Below are positions 24,930 through 33,622 of a stretch of DNA of 64,000 bases, in pieces. This DNA is from a virus. The translations under genes were made by a program, and so were the position numbers. The number at the start of each line of letters is the position of its first letter. Position 1 is the first letter of the stretch. The stretch covers positions 222,585 through 286,584 of IMG/VR virus record IMGVR_UViG_3300036770_004723; one strand, written 5' to 3'. The notes below the pieces were generated by a model. The model ran no database searches, was not told where the DNA came from, and worked only from the letters and a program-made list of their open reading frames with translations.

Positions 24930-25293
24930 TAGTCAGACGGACTTCCTGATTGTCGATAAGACCTTGTATTGTTAAACGACAAAACAACATAAATACATCA
25001 ATAGCCATTTTTTCATCGTGGCCTTTTGCTAAAAGATGTAAGAATATTTTCTGATCCATTTTCAAGATACCTACACGTCTTTTTCTTAAAGACGTTAGTA
25101 AGATTCCGCCAGAGTTTAAATACGATACATAACCTGACCGATAAGGCTTGTGTATGAATTCACCTAAATTCTCTACATATAAATCATCTTTGTTATCTTT
25201 TAGGTAATCCAATAAATCAGTAACTGCCTTAACTATTAAAGGTTTTGAATGTTTTGATTCACGTACAAGTGTTGAAATTAATTGCTTTTTCAT
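24865..25293 (-). CDS. Possible tandem HU/IHF-like DNA-binding protein
   Basis: 142 residues. Residues 1-50 follow the HU pattern: a first helix (QLISTLVRES), SK at the turn, a second helix (AVTDLLDYLKDN), then DLYVENLGEFI in place of the GFGTF strand. Residues 78-130 repeat it: DQKIFLHLLAKG, EKMAIDVFMLFCRL, then NQEVRLTNVCKI. The DNA-binding beta arms are missing or very short. If real, this is a single-chain HU-type dimer that bends or covers DNA. Judged by pattern only. Confidence 0.45.
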   Translation of the reverse strand: MKKQLISTLVRESKHSKPLIVKAVTDLLDYLKDNKDDLYVENLGEFIHKPYRSGYVSYLNSGGILLTSLRKRRVGILKMDQKIFLHLLAKGHDEKMAIDVFMLFCRLTIQGLIDNQEVRLTNVCKIIRTKAECLSVEFCSWN

Positions 25294-25487
25294 TTTTCAC
25301 CTTCTTTAATCTTAGGTAAAGATCCGTCAGCTGCAAGTAAGGCATGTAGATCCAGATAAAGTTTTTGCAGTAACGGCCTTAATGTAGGTGTCAAATTATT
25401 TTGAAAGGTTGCACTGTTCGTCTTTAATGCGTTGGATGTTTTTGCTTTGGTCAGCAAAAAAGTTTTCAACAAGTTATCTATAGCCAT
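25290..25487 (-). CDS. Small unknown protein
   Basis: 65 residues, helical, rich in L, T and K; four-base overlap with the HU-like gene. No family recognised. Confidence 0.7.
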   Translation of the reverse strand: MAIDNLLKTFLLTKAKTSNALKTNSATFQNNLTPTLRPLLQKLYLDLHALLAADGSLPKIKEGEK

Positions 25488-25488
25488 T

Positions 25489-26235
25489 TTAATCAGACCT
25501 TTTGGTTAATCGACTTAATGGGATATAATACTCGGATTCGAAGTTTTCCAAATATTCTTGTTTGCATTTTTTAAGCTTATGTTCATATACATAGCTATTC
25601 TCACTTTCCAAAACGCTTCTTAGATAGCTTTCGTAAGGTACACCTTGAAAAGCACCTGTACCCAGTAAATCAAGAAAGTCATTTGAAGGCGTCATGCAGT
25701 CAAATTCTTTAAAGCACTTTTGAAAAAACAAGGAAGTGATTATAGAGAACGTATCTGTTTCGAAACTTTTCAAAATGAATGGCTGCTTAGTATACTGAAT
25801 ATCAAAACCTTGTTCTCGGTAAATATTGTCGTAGAAGTAGGCTTCCGCCAGTGCATCTACTGCCACATCACTTTCTATGTCACCCAAAACAAATAAGATT
25901 ATTACAATACTTGCCATAGGGCTGTGCAAGGTATCAACACAATTTATCAAATGTATCTCAGCCAAATTAAGATCAGGCAAAGAGGCTTTTGATTTTGAGG
26001 CCAAAAGATTGCAGATTTTAGGTAAAGATTTGTTTGATATGAGATGATGTAACTCAGTTACCTTTTCCAGCGTATGAAATATAAGGCATTGTACTTTCAG
26101 TAATATTAACAGGTCTGAACCCGATATTGCCGGACTTTGATTATATTCTTTACGTGCTTGGTTGAACAGCATTTGAATATCCACAGATTTTAATTCATTT
26201 TTAAAATCTGCAAATACATTATTGATTACTTTCAT
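25489..26235 (-). CDS. Unknown protein, paralogue of 23932-24723
   Basis: 248 residues, aligned with the 23.9 kb product along most of its length (HLINCVDT, FVLGDI, AL-EAY, FFQKCFKEFD). Two intervening small genes show that the copies are not a fresh tandem duplication. Function unknown. Confidence 0.85.
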   Translation of the reverse strand: MKVINNVFADFKNELKSVDIQMLFNQARKEYNQSPAISGSDLLILLKVQCLIFHTLEKVTELHHLISNKSLPKICNLLASKSKASLPDLNLAEIHLINCVDTLHSPMASIVIILFVLGDIESDVAVDALAEAYFYDNIYREQGFDIQYTKQPFILKSFETDTFSIITSLFFQKCFKEFDCMTPSNDFLDLLGTGAFQGVPYESYLRSVLESENSYVYEHKLKKCKQEYLENFESEYYIPLSRLTKRSD

Positions 26236-26831
26236 GGTCTACCTCTTTTTGATCTGTCTTTGAATCCAGTGTAATCGTGACACTGTAACCTGAGAAAATT
26301 GATAACTTTTAATCTTAGCCTGTTGTGGGTAAACTCTTTACCTACTTTACTGTAGAAATATCCGTGAAACCAACTTACCTTTGCATCAACGTTAAAGAAA
26401 ATTTCAGCAAAGGTTCTTTTTTCGAAGAATAGTACTTTGTCGCGTTTTTCAAAAGTGTCTTCAATTTGAGTAGTACGGCTAAAACAATTTATTAGATTTA
26501 TTTGGTAGCTATTACTATCTGTCTGAAAGAAATCAATGCCTTCACAAATGAATTCAATAAAAGGCAAAACTATACCACTAGAGCTTAGATGTAAACAAGT
26601 TCTTTTCCAGACATCGAAAAATTCCACAACACCCAGTTCAGTTTGAATTGAAGCAAACTCTAACCTTTTTTCGCTTTTCAAACCACAAAAATATTTACTA
26701 TGGTTTTTACTTTCAATGTGTCCATCCACATTGAATTCGAAATCATTTATGGCAACAACACCTATAAATGAATCGCCGTCAAAAAGTTTGATTGAATAAC
26801 CTAGATCGGTTTTTTCTATGTTAACGTGCAT
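26232..26831 (-). CDS. Unknown protein
   Basis: 199 residues, beta-rich first 90 residues and basic last 40. Contains INLINCFS, a faint echo of the LINCVD motif in the two paralogues nearby; this may be chance. ATGA overlap with the gene downstream. Confidence 0.78.
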   Translation of the reverse strand: MHVNIEKTDLGYSIKLFDGDSFIGVVAINDFEFNVDGHIESKNHSKYFCGLKSEKRLEFASIQTELGVVEFFDVWKRTCLHLSSSGIVLPFIEFICEGIDFFQTDSNSYQINLINCFSRTTQIEDTFEKRDKVLFFEKRTFAEIFFNVDAKVSWFHGYFYSKVGKEFTHNRLRLKVINFLRLQCHDYTGFKDRSKRGRP

Positions 26832-26838
26832 ACTTACC

Positions 26839-27489
26839 TCAAAAACTTACCTTGAATCCAGCTAAATACCTTGATAGGTATTTTTCAGAAAGAAACATAC
26901 CAATATCCTCTTTTATCATGTTATGTATATCGAATATAGGGATAGTTAATTCAGATTTTCGCAAAGAATCTGAATTTAAACATTCATTAATATGAATCCA
27001 TTCACCTGGGATAATACAGTCTAAATGTATTGCCAGTAAGTTTACTTCTTCCAAGTTATTACAGTTGTCTACCATAGTAGCAAAAGTTTTACGTGCTACA
27101 TAAAGTTCATCTTCATATAGGACAGACAAACTGTTAGCTAAAGCAGGTAAGAACGTTTTATTATTGATGATTGAATCGATCAATTCAGCCAATGAAAGCA
27201 CTCGCATAAATAACTCAGCAGCAAGCACTAAAACTTTTTTGGCTATTTTTAGATCGGTTTCAGGAGAAAACAGCTCTAAATTTTTTGGTTCATCTAAATT
27301 TTTTGGGTGATTTTTTTGGTCTACAGGTGAAGAAGCTTCACCTGTAATTGCATCTACTGGGACTTTACAATAGAAGCCGCTGACCAAGTAAGGCGGGTAT
27401 TCTGAAGAAAATGTGATATCAACTTCAGAAAGATCGATTGATTTAATGTGATCGGCGATGCCGCCGTCAAAGACGTGATTTGTATTCAT
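26839..27489 (-). CDS. Unknown helical protein
   Basis: 216 residues. Helical from about 75, with EEVNLLAIHLDCIIPGEW near 155 in a position comparable to the LINCVD stretch of its neighbours. Relationship uncertain. No family recognised. Confidence 0.78.
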   Translation of the reverse strand: MNTNHVFDGGIADHIKSIDLSEVDITFSSEYPPYLVSGFYCKVPVDAITGEASSPVDQKNHPKNLDEPKNLELFSPETDLKIAKKVLVLAAELFMRVLSLAELIDSIINNKTFLPALANSLSVLYEDELYVARKTFATMVDNCNNLEEVNLLAIHLDCIIPGEWIHINECLNSDSLRKSELTIPIFDIHNMIKEDIGMFLSEKYLSRYLAGFKVSF

Positions 27490-27531
27490 AGAATCCTCTG
27501 CTTTATATGCAATGTCTTGGTGTCAAGCACC

Positions 27532-28107
27532 TTAATTTAATACACTAACAGTTTCTATAGGAATCAATTCAAGTGTCTGACTGATACCTACTTCTTTATC
27601 TAATTTTGATTTACCTTTCTGGCTTATCAAAATTTCTCTGCCTAACACCCCAGCAAAAGTTGTTCTTACCTTTAAACCGTTTTCCTCTAACTCCACCAAT
27701 TCATAGGCTTCGAAAACTTTAACGATTAAAATCTGCCTTACTTCACTACTTGAGTCATTGACTAAAGCTTGTCTTCCTTCAGCAGGCTTTAGATCAGTTA
27801 AACATCCTAACACCCCAATTGAGTGTGTTGTTGTTTCGTGGTCTGAAAGTGCGTAATTATAAAAACTTTTTAAATCGCAGGCTTTAACATTAAAGTTCTT
27901 GCAAATTTCATTTATTGTTTTCGCAATTTTTAGAATGTCTTCTGCAAATGAAGACTCTTCTTCATTCATAGACCTATCATCTAGACCTATATCAATTTGC
28001 GTAGGTAAATTCAGTTTCTTTAGCTTTTCTAAAATTTCCGCTTTTTTGATTTCGGCGGCGTCCATGCTTAATGGAACAATACTTTTTAATTTATACAGGC
28101 TTTTCAT
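27532..28107 (-). CDS. Unknown protein
   Basis: 191 residues. First 65 residues highly charged helix; C-terminal half strand-rich (ILIVKVFEAYELVELEENG). ATG with AAGGA upstream. No family recognised. Confidence 0.8.
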   Translation of the reverse strand: MKSLYKLKSIVPLSMDAAEIKKAEILEKLKKLNLPTQIDIGLDDRSMNEEESSFAEDILKIAKTINEICKNFNVKACDLKSFYNYALSDHETTTHSIGVLGCLTDLKPAEGRQALVNDSSSEVRQILIVKVFEAYELVELEENGLKVRTTFAGVLGREILISQKGKSKLDKEVGISQTLELIPIETVSVLN

Positions 28108-28151
28108 AGTAATATCCTTAATTTGAGAAAGTAACGTATTCGATTGTTAAT

Positions 28152-28159
28152 ATTTACAG
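28152..28159 (-). promoter_or_regulatory. CTGTAAAT intergenic motif, copy 3
   Basis: The motif begins at the stop codon of the 28161 gene (TCTAAACTGTAAATATT in minus orientation), about 45 bases before the next ATG. No hairpin follows here. Confidence 0.4.
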
Positions 28160-28160
28160 T

Positions 28161-28487
28161 TTAGATTTCAATAGCTTGACCTAACTCAATTAAACTAGTC
28201 CAAGCTGTCATTGGTTCACCTACATACGCTTCACCTGTGTTATCATCGTTGGCAGGTGCGCCCATGATACAAATCGTTTCATCGGCTAAGGATAAAAACA
28301 AATTGCCTTCAAAGTTTGTGTTAAAACAGTTGTTAGCACGATCAAAGCGCAGTGTACAGATCCAAGATCCTTGATCAAAAGGTAGGACAAAGTAAAGATC
28401 TTTTTTCGGCACTTCACCTGAAATACGGATGATGTAGTTATTACCTGTGGAGGACGAAGTTAATTTAAACTGTTTGAATTTTGCCAT
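28161..28487 (-). CDS. Unknown beta-rich protein
   Basis: 108 residues, almost all strands, with aromatic-charged repeats (YFVLPFDQGSWICTLRFDRANN). No family recognised. Confidence 0.8.
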   Translation of the reverse strand: MAKFKQFKLTSSSTGNNYIIRISGEVPKKDLYFVLPFDQGSWICTLRFDRANNCFNTNFEGNLFLSLADETICIMGAPANDDNTGEAYVGEPMTAWTSLIELGQAIEI

Positions 28488-28500
28488 TTTAATTTACCTA

Positions 28501-28734
28501 TTAAAAGTATGAAATATGTTCAGGTGCAATAAAACCTAATACGAACACTATGATTAAAACGTACACACCGAATTTATTTAAAAAATAATCAGCTGCCTTA
28601 TAACGCTTAGCTAAGTTTGATAACACACAAATGGTTAAAACGAGTAAAGCAAAGCCGCAAACTAAATTTGGCAGTGCTTGCCATACAGCATAACCTACAG
28701 GACTTGTTACTACTACAATATTAGGATCTTGCAT
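28501..28734 (-). CDS. Two-helix small membrane protein
   Basis: 77 residues, hydrophobic segments at about 18-41 and 54-72 with a short basic loop (AKRYKAADYF) between. The size and topology would suit a class II holin, but it is far from the lytic genes and nothing else supports that. Confidence 0.75.
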   Translation of the reverse strand: MQDPNIVVVTSPVGYAVWQALPNLVCGFALLVLTICVLSNLAKRYKAADYFLNKFGVYVLIIVFVLGFIAPEHISYF

Positions 28735-28756
28735 AATAAAACCTACCTTAAAAAGT

Positions 28757-28960
28757 TTAACCTACTAATTGCCAACGTTGATGAATAACACAACGTTCCC
28801 AGTTACCGTAAATTCCTATTTTACGTGCTGCCTGTATTACTTCTTCGTAATCAATTTCTTGATTAATACCATTAGAAATACGCTCTGCGTAAACATTGTT
28901 TTTGCACTGAACAAACTCTATACCGTTTTGCTCATAAATTACTTTACGTTGTGTCTGCAT
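28757..28960 (-). CDS. Small unknown protein
   Basis: 67 residues, good start. IGIYGNWERCVIHQRWQLV at the C-terminus is aromatic and basic. No family recognised. Confidence 0.75.
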   Translation of the reverse strand: MQTQRKVIYEQNGIEFVQCKNNVYAERISNGINQEIDYEEVIQAARKIGIYGNWERCVIHQRWQLVG

Positions 28961-28968
28961 GTCTTCCC

Positions 28969-29190
28969 TTACTTTCTTAGTTTCTTACGTGCTTGCTTTT
29001 GACATAAGCGTTTTTTACGGATAGCATTCAATTTTTTCTTTGACTTTGTTAAACGTGTCCGTTCTGCTTGGTCTGAATAATCTGAATCCTTGTCCTGACA
29101 GACATCTGAGGAATAATGGTCGGAAGACCTGCTCTTGTAATCCAGATAATCTGATTTAATATCGTCACAAGTTGAACTATTTCGCATCAT
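28969..29190 (-). CDS. Small highly charged protein
   Basis: 73 residues. An S/D/Y-rich acidic first half and a K/R-rich second half (31 basic residues or so in the last 40 positions being mostly K, R, Q and A). Likely disordered, with a nucleic-acid-binding tail. Overlaps the GNAT gene by four bases. Confidence 0.7.
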   Translation of the reverse strand: MMRNSSTCDDIKSDYLDYKSRSSDHYSSDVCQDKDSDYSDQAERTRLTKSKKKLNAIRKKRLCQKQARKKLRK

Positions 29191-29651
29191 TCACCTACAC
29201 AATTGCTGAAAAATTTTTCACTACCTTTACTTCCTGTAGTCCATGAAATTTTCGTTCCAAATTCTTTTTTAACTTCATTAATTAAAATTCTACCGTAACC
29301 CTTTCTCCTGTAGTCAGGCTTAATAAAAATTGATACATCGCAGCAAACAGGATCTGTTTTTCTATTCCTAAACTGCGAGCGAAATTTACGAACAAAAATA
29401 ATTCCAATCGGAGTCGTATCACGGAACATAATGTGAAGAGTTAAAAGTTTTGATACTCGGTTTTCCAGAATATCTTTCATGAATTTACTAAGCATCCAAC
29501 CGCGCACATAAAGATGGTACTTTAAACAAAGGGCGGCACCTTCTTTTAATGTGCTTCCTTTTTCCGCAGACCCTGTAAACTTTTTGATGGTGTAAACAGA
29601 TTCCTTAGGCCATATAATTGGCATACGTGTGTATTTTGTATCATAACCCAT
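29187..29651 (-). CDS. GNAT-family N-acetyltransferase
   Basis: 154 residues. SIFIKPDYRRKGYGRILINEVKKE is GNAT motif A with the R/Q-x-x-G-x-G/A acetyl-CoA loop (RRKGYG). Preceding strands (GIIFVRKF) fit motif D. Acetyl-CoA-dependent acylation of an amine is expected; the target is unknown. It is the first gene downstream of conserved promoter P1, so it may act early on a host protein. Confidence 0.8.
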   Translation of the reverse strand: MGYDTKYTRMPIIWPKESVYTIKKFTGSAEKGSTLKEGAALCLKYHLYVRGWMLSKFMKDILENRVSKLLTLHIMFRDTTPIGIIFVRKFRSQFRNRKTDPVCCDVSIFIKPDYRRKGYGRILINEVKKEFGTKISWTTGSKGSEKFFSNCVGE

Positions 29652-29679
29652 AACACAATTCCCTTAACTAATTAAACGT

Positions 29680-29737
29680 ATTATACCAAATTTTGGTAAG
29701 CCAGTAAACACCTAATATTGACACACCTCGTTTAGTT
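29680..29737 (-). promoter_or_regulatory. Conserved boxed promoter P1
   Basis: Minus strand: -10 TATAAT at 29680-29685, 17-base spacer, -35-like TTTACT at 29703-29708, 9 bases, then box AACTAAACGAGGTGTGTCAA at 29718-29737. This is the most divergent of six copies: the GATC core is replaced. The start lies about 30 bases upstream of the GNAT gene. Confidence 0.85.
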
Positions 29738-29741
29738 GGCT

Positions 29742-30281
29742 TTAGTTAAGAGGAAAATTTATCTCTATTTGAGGTATGATCTTCAACGAATTTTTATCAA
29801 TACGGATTGTAATAGGTGTATTGTTTGATAATAAAGTAGCAATAGCATTATCCTTATAAAATTCTATCCGATCAGAACAATCAAGATCTAATGTTGCATC
29901 ATTCCAATGTGCAGCACCACATACTTTTAAATGACTAATAGAAGTTTCAGATTCTTCAATTTTTGAAGGGATTAAAAGTAAATTCTCGCCTTTCATAACA
30001 GCAATAGTTACCAAATGCAGAATCTTGTCGTAATCATTGTATTCGTGTATGAACAAAGATGTAATTGCTTTAGCTATTTTGGGTTCGATTGGATCTTTCG
30101 TGGCCTGTACAATAACTTTTTCAACTACTGTAACTTTGTTAGGTGTATCTATGTTGTTTTTATGTGCGTAAATGTTTAAAAGTGAGTCACCATATTTATC
30201 TAGCAAACTATAAATTGAGGCACCTAAAATAACACATATCAAAGCGACAGTTGAAATAATTTTAACTATTCTATTAACCAT
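29742..30281 (-). CDS. Membrane-anchored unknown protein
   Basis: 179 residues. One N-terminal helix (about 6-26, IISTVALICVILGASIYSLL) then a soluble, probably periplasmic domain with two cysteines (SHLKVCGAAH, LDLDCSD) that could form a disulphide. Last gene before promoter P1. Confidence 0.8.
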   Translation of the reverse strand: MVNRIVKIISTVALICVILGASIYSLLDKYGDSLLNIYAHKNNIDTPNKVTVVEKVIVQATKDPIEPKIAKAITSLFIHEYNDYDKILHLVTIAVMKGENLLLIPSKIEESETSISHLKVCGAAHWNDATLDLDCSDRIEFYKDNAIATLLSNNTPITIRIDKNSLKIIPQIEINFPLN

Positions 30282-30339
30282 AAGTTTCCTAAATCTTTAG
30301 CAAGTTAATAATAAGTAAGTCAAGTTTGATTTATTGACT

Positions 30340-31377
30340 TTATTTAAAATCTCTTTTAAGAACCAATAAAATATTAGGATCTAATTTAAGTCCTTGAGGC
30401 ACTAAAATATTTTTATAGCAAATCCCTACATGTAGTCTGCAATCGTTGGTTTCGATGTTAAAAATATTATCAAGCAAAAGTGCTGTGTGATCAGGTGCCA
30501 TACTCAACGCAATCTGGTTGAGTAAAATTTCGCGATCTAAATTTTTTAGGTTATGGATTTTGTACGATTTTCCAAGAACACCTGCAATACTTAACAGCAT
30601 ATAACGGAAAGCAGCAATAAAGTCCACATCCAATGTAATGCAGTGACTATTAAACAACTTCTTAAAATCGTAAACTATTAAATTTTCTTCTTTAGCATAA
30701 GAATCTAGCTTTAGATTAAAGCTGTCTTGTATACGTTCAATGTTAGCTACGCTATAAATTTGACTGTAAAATTCTTCACGTCTATACGCATAGAATGGAT
30801 TTTCGTCATCATCAGGTAAATGAGCCTCAGCAATCAAAACTTTAGTGAGTTCTTTTTGTAAGTAACTTGAAATCAAACTTCCTTTGACGCTGTTAATGTT
30901 TCGTATTAAATCAAAACACTGTCTTTCATTTACTTGATCTACTCCGATGCCGTTCTGCCTTAAATAATCCAAAGCAGATTGATCGCGGTAATCATCGACA
31001 TAAATTACATCCGTGATACTTCCAAAATTTACAATTCGTTTAGCACAGTTAGGGCAGGGACTACTCATTACAAAGATAACGAGTTTTTTATAAACACTTA
31101 AATCAAGTGCCTTAAGTTCTGTAAGATTCTTTAACTTATTTAAAGCGTTTTCTTCGGCATGAATAACTGTAGATAATGTTTCACCATTTTTTTCAAATAC
31201 GTGATCTTCCCCACTGGCAACTCCATTACATCCGTCACTTAATATTTGCCAAACTCTCCCTTTTAAATGGCCTACTATAATACTGCCCATTTTCTTTCTT
31301 GTTACTCTAGATCTTTGAGCAGCTGCATACATATCCGGTAAATACGTCAACAACTCTTTATGTTTCTTTAATATCAT
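30340..31377 (-). CDS. Cytidine/deoxycytidylate deaminase-like domain fused to an unknown domain
   Basis: 345 residues. Residues 1-150 carry the zinc deaminase signature: HAEENAL with His73 and Glu75, and SSPCPNCAKRI with Cys108 and Cys111. Family members remove the amino group from cytosine in nucleotides or nucleic acid. About 200 extra C-terminal residues, helical and including a DVDFIAAFRYMLLSIAGVLG stretch, match no family I know and are absent from ordinary dCMP deaminases. The zinc site appears intact. No thymidylate synthase is seen nearby, so a role in dUMP supply is possible but unproven. Confidence 0.82.
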   Translation of the reverse strand: MILKKHKELLTYLPDMYAAAQRSRVTRKKMGSIIVGHLKGRVWQILSDGCNGVASGEDHVFEKNGETLSTVIHAEENALNKLKNLTELKALDLSVYKKLVIFVMSSPCPNCAKRIVNFGSITDVIYVDDYRDQSALDYLRQNGIGVDQVNERQCFDLIRNINSVKGSLISSYLQKELTKVLIAEAHLPDDDENPFYAYRREEFYSQIYSVANIERIQDSFNLKLDSYAKEENLIVYDFKKLFNSHCITLDVDFIAAFRYMLLSIAGVLGKSYKIHNLKNLDREILLNQIALSMAPDHTALLLDNIFNIETNDCRLHVGICYKNILVPQGLKLDPNILLVLKRDFK

Positions 31378-31400
31378 TGATAGTTCTCCAGTTAATATCT

Positions 31401-31751
31401 TTAGGCTATGATTTTAAAATACAAAGGCTTTGTATAGGTTAAAAACCTGAACTTGAAGTAGAGTTCAGTATTTACAGGTAAAGCCTCCGGTTTTTTGGAT
31501 CTAGCTAATTGGGAAATTTCATTTGAGATGGTTAAGGTATCTTTACCTAATAAATCTAATAATGACAACTTAGTGGCCACGTCAAAAGGACTTTTAGTTG
31601 GAGATCCTACAATTCTGTGGAACTCTTGATCTAGGTAATGGTTGTGTAGGGTTTCAACAAGTTTCCCGTGCTGATCTAAAAAACGCAATCTAGCGTCGGA
31701 GTCACCTAAAGTAGGTAGGTCAAATGATAGTTTAAAATTTAACTTTTCCAT
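31401..31751 (-). CDS. Unknown protein
   Basis: 116 residues with GAGGAAT ahead of the ATG. Strand-rich ends and a helical centre. No family recognised. Confidence 0.8.
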   Translation of the reverse strand: MEKLNFKLSFDLPTLGDSDARLRFLDQHGKLVETLHNHYLDQEFHRIVGSPTKSPFDVATKLSLLDLLGKDTLTISNEISQLARSKKPEALPVNTELYFKFRFLTYTKPLYFKIIA

Positions 31752-31762
31752 TTAATATTCCT

Positions 31763-32479
31763 CTATATGAAGGATCTTGATCTATCATGCAACCACTTTT
31801 TATGTACTGCCTTACCTAGTTCAGTATTAAATTCTACATTTAAAAAGAAATCATACTGAGACTTTCTTGCCGCATCACAGTCCTGTGACGTTACAATTTT
31901 TCTTCCCGTAAATTCAAAATTAAGTCGATTTAAAATTTTATTAGAGACTTCAGAATTTGAATGCAGTGCGTAAAGTAAATCTGCTTCACGTAAACAAATT
32001 TTTTCTAGTGTATCCGGCACTTTATGTGAATAAGGATATTGAGTTACCTTGATTAATTCTTTAATTTTTTCACAGAAAGCTTTTTCTGATTTTTTAATAA
32101 AAAATTCATCCACTACAGAGCAAGCTGCTTGAATATTTTTGTCATCAGTTTCTGCCCCTAAGCTGTGCAAGGCATCGTGACAAATAGCCGCACAAATAAG
32201 TTCATAAGAACGTTTGCCTTCGAAATAGAGGTTATACAATCTATCAGCTAAGATCATTACCATGATGGAATGTTGATGATTGTGATAGTGATCAATTGAA
32301 TTTCTCAATTTACTTGTCACAACATGCTTGATAAATCTTAAGGATTTCTTATCACCAAATTTTAGACTTTGGTAAAACTTTTCGTATTCTTTATACTCAC
32401 CATTAAAATAAATTTCACACTCACGCCATTCGTTAAATAATCTAATTAGATTTCTTTCGGTTTCAGTTAACGTTAACAC
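31763..32479 (-). CDS. HD-domain phosphohydrolase
   Basis: 238 residues from a GTG at 32479 (AAGGAAAACATT upstream). DHYHNHQHS at 63-71 supplies the first metal histidine, AAICHDALHS with His101-Asp102 is the HD pair, and the LREADLLYAL segment near 170 supplies the distal aspartate. HD enzymes hydrolyse nucleotides, (p)ppGpp or cyclic nucleotides. The full set of metal ligands appears present, so it should be active. Its neighbour two genes downstream is a degenerate copy. Confidence 0.82.
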   Translation of the reverse strand: MLTLTETERNLIRLFNEWRECEIYFNGEYKEYEKFYQSLKFGDKKSLRFIKHVVTSKLRNSIDHYHNHQHSIMVMILADRLYNLYFEGKRSYELICAAICHDALHSLGAETDDKNIQAACSVVDEFFIKKSEKAFCEKIKELIKVTQYPYSHKVPDTLEKICLREADLLYALHSNSEVSNKILNRLNFEFTGRKIVTSQDCDAARKSQYDFFLNVEFNTELGKAVHKKWLHDRSRSFI

Positions 32480-32489
32480 AATGTTTTCC

Positions 32490-32819
32490 TTACTTAAATT
32501 TTAGAGCTAATGATCCGAAGTTCTTATAATTAAGTTCGCTAGTATCTTTCGACTTAATGGCACTAGCTAACTGTTTAATGTTTTGAACAGCTGCATCACA
32601 CGATGCAATTTTTACAAGAACATGATCACGTAATTTTGCAACTGCTTCCACAAACTCTATGTTTTCAGTTGCTCTAGCCGTGCAAGGCAAATCTGTCATA
32701 GTATTTGACAGAGCATATATAAATCTCAAATGTTTCAGTTTTTTCAATTCTATCTTTCGTACAGCAAAAAACAACTTTAAATAAGCTTGAGTTTCTTGTT
32801 TATTATGAAAATGATTCAT
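32490..32819 (-). CDS. Unknown helical protein
   Basis: 109 residues between the active and decayed HD genes; basic first 30 residues and helical throughout. No family recognised. Confidence 0.75.
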   Translation of the reverse strand: MNHFHNKQETQAYLKLFFAVRKIELKKLKHLRFIYALSNTMTDLPCTARATENIEFVEAVAKLRDHVLVKIASCDAAVQNIKQLASAIKSKDTSELNYKNFGSLALKFK

Positions 32820-32820
32820 A

Positions 32821-33411
32821 CTACACCTGTTGGTCTAAACATGAAATATAGCCGTGCTTTATTTCAGCACCTAAGTCAGTGAACATAGTTAAGTTACGTA
32901 TATCAATGTCAGTAAAGTATGTTTTATCTGAACCTATCCGCATATCGTATACGGCCAAAGCGTCGGCCAAACATTTCTTTTCTAAAGTATCTACGTTCTC
33001 TCTAGATAGAACACAGTTTATGCAATCGAGAATTTCCTTGATAAAAGATCTCTTAACACTATGCAGAGCAACTTTAGTATAATAATGAAACAGCCTACTA
33101 TTAATATCAGATAAATCAAAATTTTTAGTTGGCACACAAGAAGATACGATAGTAGCTGAAATTATTAGGCAAGTACTTGCTTTATAAGAAGGGGAATACT
33201 CGTCATATAGTCTATCTGCTATCATTAAAACTTCTTTCATTCGCATTTCAGTAAACGTCAGGTCGAAAACACTTTTACTCTTAAGGTACTCGACGCAATC
33301 CGTTGTATACCTATTAGATCGGCTACTTAGGTTCTGCAAAAAGATTTCGAATCGTTCTGGATTAGCTAAGGTCTTGCGCCAATTCAGATACATTTTGATT
33401 GTGTCCGTCAT
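32821..33411 (-). CDS. Degenerate HD-domain paralogue
   Basis: 196 residues that align with the HD protein at 31763-32479: MIADRLYDEY parallels MILADRLYNLY, and DTLEKKCLADALAVY parallels DTLEKICLREADLLY. The HD pair is replaced (SATIVSSC where AAICHDAL would be) and the histidine cluster is gone, so metal-dependent hydrolysis is unlikely. It could be a regulator or partner of the active copy. Confidence 0.75.
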   Translation of the reverse strand: MTDTIKMYLNWRKTLANPERFEIFLQNLSSRSNRYTTDCVEYLKSKSVFDLTFTEMRMKEVLMIADRLYDEYSPSYKASTCLIISATIVSSCVPTKNFDLSDINSRLFHYYTKVALHSVKRSFIKEILDCINCVLSRENVDTLEKKCLADALAVYDMRIGSDKTYFTDIDIRNLTMFTDLGAEIKHGYISCLDQQV

Positions 33412-33622
33412 TTATTTTCCTTAAGATCAGGGTAAAGCCTGTTAAAGATTTGAATAGATTCTCTTCTTTTTTCTTAAACCAGAATCTTCGCATCAAACCA
33501 TGCCTGTCAAGATCTTTGTAAATCTTTTTAATTATTTGCCGTTGTTCATCGACCACTGTACTGATCGTAGAAGATACTATTACACTGCCTTTTGGATCTT
33601 TTAGTGTGTATTCGTAAATCAT
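33362..33622 (-). CDS. Small unknown protein
   Basis: 86 residues, strand-helix-strand, with RRFWFKKKEE. Its end overlaps the degenerate HD gene by 50 bases, and its start overlaps the zinc-ribbon gene by four. Confidence 0.72.
   Translation of the reverse strand: MIYEYTLKDPKGSVIVSSTISTVVDEQRQIIKKIYKDLDRHGLMRRFWFKKKEENLFKSLTGFTLILRKINDGHNQNVSELAQDLS

Noticed and set aside
28501-28734. Holin call for the two-helix membrane protein
   Set aside because: Topology alone is not enough, and it is 10 kb from the nearest lysis candidate.
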